DNA of 64,000 bases from Blastocatellia bacterium (lineage in GTDB: Bacteria > Acidobacteriota > Blastocatellia > Pyrinomonadales > Pyrinomonadaceae), in assembly GCA_003488005.1 (NCBI GenBank), contig DNND01000061.1, positions 64,557 to 128,556 of the forward strand, in the 5' to 3' direction. A program made the translations under genes and the position numbers. Within the stretch, counting starts at the first letter, position 1; every line of letters starts with the position of its first letter. Positions 36,002-43,574 of the stretch are shown here, piece after piece. Below the pieces are notes generated by a model that was not told where the DNA came from, did no database searches, and saw nothing but the letters and a program-made list of their open reading frames with translations.

Positions 36002-37122
36002 GGTCCAACCACCGGTGTCTGCGTAATCAACCCATCTCGCGAAAGTGTGAACGACTGCTTGTACTCGCCCGACTTGATGTTGTGAGTGACGCTGTTGATG
36101 TAATAAAAACCGTCGTAAGCAGGTCCGGCGCCACGCACGCCGACCACCGCCCGGGTCTGCAAAATAGAGCCGTACTTCGTCGTGTTCAAAGATCCGTTTC
36201 CAGTAATCGCATCGGAGTTGTTCATCATCATTCCGATGATTCGATTGATTGCTTCGTCGAACGGCAGGCTGGCGAGATCTGTTGAAAACTCAATCTTCGC
36301 TGGCGGCGTCAGGCGCGCACCGAGCGGCGGGTGCAGTATGCTGATATTGGGCACGGGGACTGGGATCGGAATTTTTCCCGTTATCGGGTCCATGATTGTA
36401 GTGATGACGACTTTCTTGGCCAGCCCATCCAGAGAGAAGCTCAGCGATTCAACATTGGTCTGCCAATCCAGGTTCACGCTCAGCGCGCGTTGCGGCAACG
36501 GAATCGGCAGATCAGGCCCAAAGTAAGCGGTGCTGGTCAGCGGGGCAGGGCCAGGCTGAACGTAGAAAACGTAACCGCATTGAGAAGCGAGCCCTTTAAT
36601 GTATTCCCGGTCGGTGCCGGTTTGCGACGGTATTTTCTTGGTTGGAAGCGGCGGTGAATCGACGAACGGCGGAACGATGGCCGGAATGATTCCGTATACC
36701 GCGTACTTCGCGAGAATCAGCGCGACCTTCGCCGCGATCGGCAAGGCGGGGTACGGAATCTTGATCTGCACTATGTCCATCAACACGCTTAAATCCTCGC
36801 CGGTCACAGTAAGCGTCGATTGGCCGGGCTCGTTACTCGGGGCCAGCTCCTGCCGAGTGACAATTCCATCCATCAGCACGCGCGGCAATCCGTTCATGGT
36901 GACGATGATCATCACTCGCGTAATAATTGGATCAAAATACCCGGCCGGCAGCATTGCCAGTTGTAAAAGCGAGGTCTTACCCAGCGTGAAGGTAAGCTGA
37001 AATCCGGTGCGGTCCTTCGAGCTATTCACCTGAACGCTCTTAAGCGCTTCCATCACAGGCTGCGGCGCCGGGATGGGCACTGACGGTCCGATCATCAAAG
37101 TGAGATGAACTCCCTTAAGCAT
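35998..37122 (-). CDS. eCIS hub protein, gpD/gp27-like
   Basis: 374 aa, matching late-control protein D / gp27-like hubs: LTVTGEDLSVLMDI, TDREYIKGLASQCGYVFYVQ, followed by LSVNLDWQTNVESLSFSLDG and C-terminal GFYYINSVTHNIKSGEYKQS. Trimeric hubs adapt the six-fold tube to the three-fold spike. Start overlaps the LysM gene by 8 bases and its end overlaps the spike gene. Confidence 0.87.
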   Translation of the reverse strand: MLKGVHLTLMIGPSVPIPAPQPVMEALKSVQVNSSKDRTGFQLTFTLGKTSLLQLAMLPAGYFDPIITRVMIIVTMNGLPRVLMDGIVTRQELAPSNEPGQSTLTVTGEDLSVLMDIVQIKIPYPALPIAAKVALILAKYAVYGIIPAIVPPFVDSPPLPTKKIPSQTGTDREYIKGLASQCGYVFYVQPGPAPLTSTAYFGPDLPIPLPQRALSVNLDWQTNVESLSFSLDGLAKKVVITTIMDPITGKIPIPVPVPNISILHPPLGARLTPPAKIEFSTDLASLPFDEAINRIIGMMMNNSDAITGNGSLNTTKYGSILQTRAVVGVRGAGPAYDGFYYINSVTHNIKSGEYKQSFTLSRDGLITQTPVVGP

Positions 37123-37435
37123 TTGGCGGCCCCGGTATTCCTTCAGGCAGGGTTATTCGAATGCGCCGGCCGATTGCCTCTTCCGCTGTCAACTCCTCGG
37201 GCTGCATCGCGCGATTGGCGTCACACACACGCCAGAACTGCAACGGGTCACCCAGATAACGCGCGGTGACGTTGTCGATGCGGTCGCCCTGGACCACGAC
37301 GTGTTCCAGCAGGGTGGTAAAGTTTTCGGGCTGCGGCACGAACCGGCGCCGCAGGTAAGCGTGGGTCTTGCCGTCGCCTGTCTCAATCGTTGTAGTCTCG
37401 ATGCCGAAATAGCGGCTGGTCGGTGGAAACGTCAT
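37115..37435 (-). CDS. eCIS LysM-like baseplate protein
   Basis: 106 aa. The C-terminal region EHVVVQGDRIDNVTARYLGD, LQFWRVCDANRA, GRRIRITLP is a LysM-type fold as in gp53/Pvc7 C-terminal domains. These stabilise the baseplate rather than bind peptidoglycan in eCIS. It lies between the tube-initiator and hub genes, and may correspond to the second half of a Pvc7-like protein split in two genes. Confidence 0.8.
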   Translation of the reverse strand: MTFPPTSRYFGIETTTIETGDGKTHAYLRRRFVPQPENFTTLLEHVVVQGDRIDNVTARYLGDPLQFWRVCDANRAMQPEELTAEEAIGRRIRITLPEGIPGPPNA

Positions 37436-37454
37436 ACGGACCTCTCAGAATTCA

Positions 37455-38096
37455 CTACAGTCTCAATCCGGCGCCGATGTTCTGGACGCTATTGAAGATG
37501 TTGGTGTTAGCCATCACTTCTTTCATGATGTGATGGGCCAGGAAGAAGATCCTGCCTGTTAGCGACAGGTCCTGATAGCTAAGCACCGCAAGTGACAAGT
37601 CGACCTTGGCCCGAATTGGATTCAAAAGCTGATCGTGCGCCTCTTCAGTGATGCTAAGGCTGGTGACCCGCACCGGAAGAACGCGTTGTGGTCCCCAAAC
37701 GAAAAGAGTCATCGGCGCTTCCTCGGGGATGATTTCGATGGTCCCGATCAGCTCAGCGACCAGGTTGGCGATCACCGTAGCGCTCTTCGGGTAGAGCATT
37801 AGCTCTAGCGCCGACAGCGTCGGATAGAGACCTGTAGTTACGGCTATTGGATTCGCCTGCTCAAGTTGATCGGTGGCGTCAATCTCGACGCTGAGCGTGA
37901 TCGTTTCCTTCGGCGCGCCGGTGAGGCGAAAGGCTTCACCACGATCGCCTTCGGCGGAGACTGCGCGCGGCTCGAGCTTCCGCGTCATCGTGTCCGGGTT
38001 GTATTGGAACACCACGACCCTGGCGAGCGGATTCAAAGGATCGATTCCGATCAGTGCGCCTTTGAGTAATCGTGGTGAACCCGGAAACGTGCTCAT
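37455..38096 (-). CDS. eCIS inner tube/initiator protein (CIS_tube family)
   Basis: 213 aa. The N-terminal LLKGALIGIDP, VVFQYNPDTMTRKLEPRA is the typical FQYNP signature of the contractile-injection tube family (Pvc7/Afp7 N-terminal half). The rest is beta-rich with YPTLSALELMLYP. It should join the tube to the hub. First structural gene after the cargo island. Confidence 0.85.
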   Translation of the reverse strand: MSTFPGSPRLLKGALIGIDPLNPLARVVVFQYNPDTMTRKLEPRAVSAEGDRGEAFRLTGAPKETITLSVEIDATDQLEQANPIAVTTGLYPTLSALELMLYPKSATVIANLVAELIGTIEIIPEEAPMTLFVWGPQRVLPVRVTSLSITEEAHDQLLNPIRAKVDLSLAVLSYQDLSLTGRIFFLAHHIMKEVMANTNIFNSVQNIGAGLRL

Positions 38097-38166
38097 CTAC
38101 TGCGTCCTCTTCATGCTTAGCTCCCATCGAATTTTGCTCATCGACATGAGACATCTCAGGCGCTTG

Positions 38167-39825
38167 TCAGTTGATATTCCAACTGCCGCCGTTCGTCGCT
38201 GAAGTGCCTCGGCCCCAAGTCCCAACCAAATGGGACTCATCGGTCGATTTCCATTTCCCCAGCCCGCTGCCGGCACCTTCACTCCATTTAAAATCCACCG
38301 TCACGCCCGTGACCGGAGTAGCCGTGGCAGTCCCCGGCGCCTTGACCGTCTGGGTTGCAAAGCTGATCGTGCCGTCGGTGATCTTCCCTTTGATCGGCCC
38401 GGAATTACCGACATAGTCGTAGGTGCCGGTAACGATTCCCGCCGTGGTCGCCAGCAACGTTACGGTGACGACCCTGCTGCTCTTGCCTTCATAATCGAAG
38501 GCTCCTATCCAGTTGCGGGACAGGAGATTGCTCCAAACATTTGTGGCGACACTACTCTCGTAAAAGTTGGGGTTGGCTTGCTCGTTCCACTTGTTGCTGA
38601 TGTAGCTGGCGATATCAAAGGTAAGCGTAGGATTCGCGGCTATATCGTCATAAAACTTGAGCCCCTGGCGATTGGCTTCGAGGTCCGCGTTTGAAAAGAC
38701 ACCGGTAGTCGCCAGCCCGAAACCGCCTCCTTCCGTGCGCTCGCCAAAGTCCTCGGCGTCCGCGACCGTTTTGCCGGCGGTTCGTCTGGCCATGACAAAG
38801 TATTGCCCGCCCTGCTGAGCAAAGTGACCCAACTTGTCGCTTCCAATGCAGATGCCGTTCACTTTCATCGTCGGATTGAGAATCGGAAAAAAGGGCTGCA
38901 TCCAGATCCCAAAGTTGACGCCTTTGTACTTGGTGGCGGATTGTTGAGGCAGATCAACCTTCTTTGCTCCCAGCGAACCTGCCCAGTCCTCGATGGCGCT
39001 CCGCCCAATTGAGGTATCTTTCGCCAAATCCTGGAACACCCCAACAATCACCTTGTTGGCATTAAGCGGCGTCCCGGCCGTCTTCCGAGCATCACCAAGA
39101 GACTTATTAAACCTGGCGTTGACGTCTGGCTTGGTATCGGTCAGCGGCTGACAATTTTGCGAAGTATCGTTCTCGGCGCGCTGCAAGGTATGAGGTCCGG
39201 CGCCGCCCTGTTGTATGACGTGCGTCAGTTCGTGGGCCAACAACCGCTTACCGCCAGAGGTTTGCGGCGCATATTGTCCGTCTCCGAAAACGATATCGTT
39301 CCCTACGGTAAAGGCCCGCGCGTTCACCGCCCGCGCAGAGGCCGCGGCCCTCGCATCGTGGTGCACACGCACCTGACCGAAGTCATAAAGACGAGACGAA
39401 GCGATCGCCATAGGCTGCCGCTGCAGGACGGCGCCGGCGATGCGGTCAGCCTCTTGTTCATGAACGTCGCCAGGTTTATTGACGCTTAAGTCACTACCGG
39501 CCACGCGGGTTTCGGTCAACCGCGTCTGCACGCGGCTGAGGTCATCATTGAAGCTCGATTCCATGAGGTGGCGAGTGGCGGGAGCAAGCGGCTGTCCCGG
39601 CGAACGCAAGACGTCATGGACCAACGGCGGGACTCTACATATTGACGACGAACCACTCGCAGCGCGCTGCAAAGTTCGCGCGGATGTCGCACGGCACATC
39701 GCGCACTCCCGGCCGCCTATCGTGTGATTGCCACAATCGCACTTGCGCTGCAGAGTTCCACGCGACGCGGGCGCTGACGCTGGCTTGGGTGCTGCCTTCG
39801 CCTGATTTGGCAATCGGGTAGTCAT
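38167..39825 (-). CDS. eCIS cargo candidate, DUF4157 metallopeptidase-like protein 3
   Basis: 552 aa. N-terminal leader RGTLQRKCDCGNHTIGGREC with CxxC-type cysteines, then PGDVHEQEADRIAGAVL, then the DUF4157 domain with FGQVRVHHDARAAASARAVN and HELTHVIQQ (HExxH near residue 196). The C-terminal 340 residues are unrelated to the sister proteins: a helical part with GICIGSDKLGHFAQQGG and a beta-rich end. DUF4157 proteins are a known marker of eCIS cargo. The EQEAD segment precedes the HExxH domain here but follows it in the two others. The toxic activity, if any, cannot be told. Confidence 0.8.
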   Translation of the reverse strand: MTTRLPNQAKAAPKPASAPASRGTLQRKCDCGNHTIGGRECAMCRATSARTLQRAASGSSSICRVPPLVHDVLRSPGQPLAPATRHLMESSFNDDLSRVQTRLTETRVAGSDLSVNKPGDVHEQEADRIAGAVLQRQPMAIASSRLYDFGQVRVHHDARAAASARAVNARAFTVGNDIVFGDGQYAPQTSGGKRLLAHELTHVIQQGGAGPHTLQRAENDTSQNCQPLTDTKPDVNARFNKSLGDARKTAGTPLNANKVIVGVFQDLAKDTSIGRSAIEDWAGSLGAKKVDLPQQSATKYKGVNFGIWMQPFFPILNPTMKVNGICIGSDKLGHFAQQGGQYFVMARRTAGKTVADAEDFGERTEGGGFGLATTGVFSNADLEANRQGLKFYDDIAANPTLTFDIASYISNKWNEQANPNFYESSVATNVWSNLLSRNWIGAFDYEGKSSRVVTVTLLATTAGIVTGTYDYVGNSGPIKGKITDGTISFATQTVKAPGTATATPVTGVTVDFKWSEGAGSGLGKWKSTDESHLVGTWGRGTSATNGGSWNIN

Positions 39826-39829
39826 CAGC

Positions 39830-40393
39830 TCATTCGTGTCCTATCTCTCTGTTCAGTTCATCGCGCAACGCCTGGATGGCCTGATCGCGCTCTGCCGGAT
39901 CCTGGGAGTAAACATAAGGCCGGCCCATGATCTCGCTGATCAAAACCCAGGCGTAATCGCAGAGGCGATTGCCGTATATCTTGCTGGTTGTGGCCTCATG
40001 ACTCCCCGACAGTGGGGCGTCTCGCTTGTCATCCAGTAGTGGTCTTAATACCGCTACGGCTGTTTCCCCCAAGCCAATAAAGGCGTTTGCCGTATCCGTC
40101 AGTTGATGGCCTGGCACGCCCCAGGTGTTATAGAAATCGCCGGTGCGTAGGGCCTCGGCGTAAATATCCGCACACAAGCGCGACGGCAGGGAGTGGAACA
40201 CTTCAGGGGCAGCTTCGCGCAGAGCTTCCAGCGCCAGAAAACTGGCTTCCCCTTGAGGATTGATTTGTTCAAGTAGAACAGGCGCTGCCGCCGACCCCAT
40301 CTTGCGTGCCAGCGTGATGCTATCGGCGGCAAACGGCGGGACGGCTTGCGCCACATCTTCGTGTAATTGCTCTTGTAATCTTAACTTTTGCAT
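39830..40393 (-). CDS. Helical protein within the eCIS cargo island, unknown
   Basis: 187 aa, almost entirely helical. The segment from about 30 to 145 (APVLLEQINPQGEASFLALE, AFIGLGETAVAVLRPLLDD) looks like HEAT-type repeats. It has no leader motif and no DUF4157. It sits four bases before the start of a DUF4157 gene. It could be an adaptor, a loading chaperone or an immunity-like protein for its neighbour; no family was recognised. Confidence 0.6.
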   Translation of the reverse strand: MQKLRLQEQLHEDVAQAVPPFAADSITLARKMGSAAAPVLLEQINPQGEASFLALEALREAAPEVFHSLPSRLCADIYAEALRTGDFYNTWGVPGHQLTDTANAFIGLGETAVAVLRPLLDDKRDAPLSGSHEATTSKIYGNRLCDYAWVLISEIMGRPYVYSQDPAERDQAIQALRDELNREIGHE

Positions 40394-40412
40394 TCGTTCT
40401 TGCTGTCTATTC

Positions 40413-42059
40413 TTACGGTTTCTTGAGAACTGGCACTTCGTCAGGACGCTTTGCGGCGGCCATGGAGGTTCGCCACGTGTTCCAGGCGTCGGTCGCCTCT
40501 TTGAATTGGTTAGAAGGAGTTTGGTGGAAGCTACGAGGCTGAAGAGTTACCTTACCCTTCGTATTAACCGTAAAACCCCAAGTAGCGCAGCCGTAGACTT
40601 GACCCTTATTGATCCCACTTCGGCACATCGCACACGTCTCAAACTTGTCGTGGGTGGCTTTGTTCCACTGCGGCGCATCTGATAACGTTGCCGGTTTGGG
40701 TGCGGCACCGCCTTTTCCAGCTTTGCCGTAACCGGCAATGTCAACAATTGCTCCGGTTTTCGGATCTGGGCTCATGATGTAGTACGGTGATGGCACACCA
40801 GCCAACTGATCAATAGACCAGGCGAGCGGCGTCTGTCGCGCTTCCTTTTCGGCGCTGCTAAAACGGTGCTGGCTCTTTCCTGTGTCATCAAGACTCTCAA
40901 GGGCTTGAATGTAGGTGACGTCATCACACACGACTTTATTGTCTGGCAAGAACGTTAGTTCCACATCCACGACGTAATTCGGCGTTCCCGGAGGATTGGC
41001 GTCCGTGCTCATATACTTAGTAAAGGTCAATTTGCCATACGTCGTCGGCAGCGCGGTACCGGTCGTCAGATCAGCCTTCACAACCGTGATGTCACGATCA
41101 GCATAGACAATGGGCTGATGTTTGGCGTTCAGACCACTTAATCGCAGGATGTATTTTCCCTCGATGAAACCTGCACCCGCAAAATGCGATGGCTTTAGGG
41201 TGAACACCATGGTCGTTGAAGTCGGTTTTCCCGGCAGTGTCGAGAAGCCTGCGATCATGTTGTCCGTCGGGTCGTAAAGCATCCACGTGAAATGAACAAT
41301 CGCCGGGTCCACGACATGTGCGTGAACGTCCAGAGGGGCGACGAACTTGCTCTGATCGAGGTCTGGAACCGGATCAATTCGCAGTTTGCTTAGATCACGA
41401 GTCCCGGTCACCCCGCCATAAGTCGGCGCTGCAGGCGTGCGCTGAATGACACCAGCCGGCGCCCCCTGCAAGCTTGCGGCGGCGGATATAACGGGCCGGA
41501 TCGATTGTGTATCGGTCAGGCGGCTGGCCACGCTTTCCGCTTCCTGCTCGGCTGTGTCACGCGGATTATCAATCTCCAGCCGGGAAGACGACAGATTGGT
41601 CGCGCCGGTTCGACCCTGTTGCACAACGTGGGTTAGCTCGTGGCCAACCAAGCGGCGACCTGCAGCGGTAGCCGGCCGGTATTGGCCCGCCGCGAAAACG
41701 ATGTTTCGGCCCACCGTGTAAGCCAGCGAATCGACAGCCCGCGCCGAGTCTGCAGCCTTCTCGTCGGTATGCACGCGGACCTGACTAAAATCGTGTCCGA
41801 AGCGAGGCTCCATAAAGCCGCGCGTGGCGGTATCGAGTGGCTGACCGTTTGAACGCAGGACTTCATGCACGATGGATGGGGCCGCGGAAGATTCAAACCC
41901 GCTACTTGATTTTCTTTGAAGCGTTCCTTTCTTCTTCGCACAATCGTCACACGAGCCACTCATTGCGTGATTGCCGCAGTCGCACTTACGCTGCAACAGG
42001 AAACCCGGCGACCATTGACCGCCGTCAGATTGATTTGCGATGTCTGCGTTAAGCTTCAT
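40413..42059 (-). CDS. eCIS cargo candidate, DUF4157 metallopeptidase-like protein 2
   Basis: 548 aa. Leader GFLLQRKCDCGNHAMSGSC with DDCAKKKGTLQRK, then DUF4157: FGHDFSQVRVHTDEKAADSA, YTVGRNIVFAAGQYRP and HELTHVVQQ (HExxH near 138), followed by an EQEAESVASRL segment. Residues 240-350 are Ig-like beta strands; the C-terminal 170 residues include a CAMCRSG knuckle and a Trp-rich end. The first 45 residues and about 60 bases of leader DNA are repeated at 43224-43478. Likely payload or loading platform. Confidence 0.8.
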   Translation of the reverse strand: MKLNADIANQSDGGQWSPGFLLQRKCDCGNHAMSGSCDDCAKKKGTLQRKSSSGFESSAAPSIVHEVLRSNGQPLDTATRGFMEPRFGHDFSQVRVHTDEKAADSARAVDSLAYTVGRNIVFAAGQYRPATAAGRRLVGHELTHVVQQGRTGATNLSSSRLEIDNPRDTAEQEAESVASRLTDTQSIRPVISAAASLQGAPAGVIQRTPAAPTYGGVTGTRDLSKLRIDPVPDLDQSKFVAPLDVHAHVVDPAIVHFTWMLYDPTDNMIAGFSTLPGKPTSTTMVFTLKPSHFAGAGFIEGKYILRLSGLNAKHQPIVYADRDITVVKADLTTGTALPTTYGKLTFTKYMSTDANPPGTPNYVVDVELTFLPDNKVVCDDVTYIQALESLDDTGKSQHRFSSAEKEARQTPLAWSIDQLAGVPSPYYIMSPDPKTGAIVDIAGYGKAGKGGAAPKPATLSDAPQWNKATHDKFETCAMCRSGINKGQVYGCATWGFTVNTKGKVTLQPRSFHQTPSNQFKEATDAWNTWRTSMAAAKRPDEVPVLKKP

Positions 42060-42098
42060 ATCACTTCGTTCTTGCTTGAGCGTTCCGATCGACTACAT

Positions 42099-42254
42099 CT
42101 ATCCAATGACGGCCTTTTCAGTGAAGGGCCACCACCACTGACCGCCCATCGTGTGGTTGCCGCAGTCACGCTTGCGTTGCAACACGCCACCTGAAACCAC
42201 AGTGGACGATGGCACGTTATTCTTGGCTGACTGCACTTGCGCGTTCTCTCTCAT
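42099..42254 (-). CDS. Orphan cargo-leader mini-gene (51 aa)
   Basis: A short frame not obvious by length: 51 aa starting MRENAQVQSAKN and containing GGVLQRKRDCGNHTMGG, the same leader as the flanking cargo genes, then WWWPFTEKAVIG and stop. The first leader cysteine is arginine (KRDCG instead of KCDCG) and the second CxxC pair is missing. It is therefore probably a decayed 5' remnant of a former cargo gene, although it keeps an open frame. Confidence 0.5.
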   Translation of the reverse strand: MRENAQVQSAKNNVPSSTVVSGGVLQRKRDCGNHTMGGQWWWPFTEKAVIG

Positions 42255-42305
42255 GCTTTCAACGCGGTCATGCCTGCATACTGGCCGCGATTGTTAGAGC
42301 CATCG

Positions 42306-43184
42306 CTACGGCTTCGTTTCACTGGAACCCTTTGGCGGCGATGCTGCGGGTGTTGACTTCGCCGTCTTTGTGATCGCAACTCGCGTTACTGCGTTGAATC
42401 CCCCGCCAGATCTGGGAACAGAGCCGGCAGTCATCAAATAGGTGATCAGGAAATCCGGACCGAACCGTCTGCCTTCGCAGGTATAGGTTTGTTCACATTG
42501 AACTTCACAACTTTGCTTGTCGATTTTGTGCAAGACACTCAATCTCTTGTCCACAAAAGCGTGAACGTCGGAAAACCTGTTTGCGCCGGCCGGCAATTGA
42601 CCGAGGCCGAGGAAGTCATATTGTTGGCCAACGACGAAAGTGCTTTTGGCCCGGTCGTCTCCCGCGTTCTTATTGGAACAGGCATTGGTTCCCGGATCGT
42701 CGCAAGTATTCTTGACGTTGGCGAGTACCTCGTGAATCTTCGTGCCATCCCACTTTCTTCCGCTCGGGTCCGATACTTCCATGACTCCGTATCCACCCCA
42801 CCCAGTTATCGGTCCTTTTAGTCCGAAGTCGCGGTCGTTTCCTTGCCCAACTTCGATCAGCTTGATATCGGACGGGCATTTCGCGTTTGCTGTGGCCGGA
42901 GGACTGGCGGATCCAGGACCAGGGCTGGGTCCGTTGACAGAAACTTTTTCGCCCGCGGCGGGCGCGGGAATGCGTGATTGGCTTGGTTCCGATTTAGATT
43001 CACGCAGGCTGCGAAGTTCGTTGGACGCGCCTGAACTATGCCGATAGGACTCGCTGCCGCAGGCTGCGCATGAGCTGCCTGCGATCGTGTGCTGACCGCA
43101 AGCACATTTGCGTTGCAAAAGGAAACCAGGCGCTGCCCATGACTCCCCGGGGCCGTCTTGATGAGCTAATGAGGCGCGTTGCAT
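42306..43184 (-). CDS. eCIS cargo candidate with leader but without DUF4157
   Basis: 292 aa from the ATG at 43184, nine bases after GGAGGAAA (a GTG six bases upstream is also possible). Leader GFLLQRKCACGQHTIAGSSC with CAACG, then a Ser/Pro/Gly-rich linker (about 50-98), then a compact Cys-containing domain (GPITGWGGYGVMEVSDPSGR, KIHEVLANVKNTC, YDFLGLGQLPAG). It has no HExxH. It shares only the leader with the DUF4157 genes, which makes it informative about targeting. Function of the C-terminal domain unknown. Confidence 0.65.
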   Translation of the reverse strand: MQRASLAHQDGPGESWAAPGFLLQRKCACGQHTIAGSSCAACGSESYRHSSGASNELRSLRESKSEPSQSRIPAPAAGEKVSVNGPSPGPGSASPPATANAKCPSDIKLIEVGQGNDRDFGLKGPITGWGGYGVMEVSDPSGRKWDGTKIHEVLANVKNTCDDPGTNACSNKNAGDDRAKSTFVVGQQYDFLGLGQLPAGANRFSDVHAFVDKRLSVLHKIDKQSCEVQCEQTYTCEGRRFGPDFLITYLMTAGSVPRSGGGFNAVTRVAITKTAKSTPAASPPKGSSETKP

Positions 43185-43223
43185 GGTCACTTTCCTCCCG
43201 CGTCAATTTCGCATTGCAGATGC

Positions 43224-43418
43224 TTAAACTTTAGCTGGCACTTCAGGAGATGCAAATCCTCCTCGAAACTGTCGTTGCAGCGAGCCCTTCTTCTTTGCAC
43301 ACTCATGACACGCGCTGCCCATAGTTTGATTACCGCAGTCGCACTTACGCTGCAGCAGAAGACCTGGCGACCATTGCCCGCTGTCGGATTGATTTGCGAT
43401 GTCTGCGTTAAGCTTCAT
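43224..43418 (-). CDS. Orphan cargo-leader mini-gene (64 aa)
   Basis: 64 aa from the ATG of MKLNADIANQSD. Almost the same as the first 45 residues of the DUF4157 protein at 40413-42059, with both CxC/CxxC pairs intact (LLLQRKCDCGNQTMGS, CHECAKKKGSLQR), then FRGGFASPEVPAKV and stop. Upstream DNA is also duplicated. Either a truncated duplicate or a free-standing leader peptide. All cysteines are kept, unlike in the 51-aa mini-gene. Confidence 0.55.
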   Translation of the reverse strand: MKLNADIANQSDSGQWSPGLLLQRKCDCGNQTMGSACHECAKKKGSLQRQFRGGFASPEVPAKV

Positions 43419-43574
43419 ATCACTTCGTTCTACGTTGAGCGTTCTGATCAACTCTTGCTAATCCAATGGCGGTCTTCCAATTGAAGGGCGACGCGACCTG
43501 CCGACAAATCTCGGTCTATGCGTAGTCCAACAGATCGGCCACCGTCATTGAAAAAACGCTCTTCTCTAGACGGT

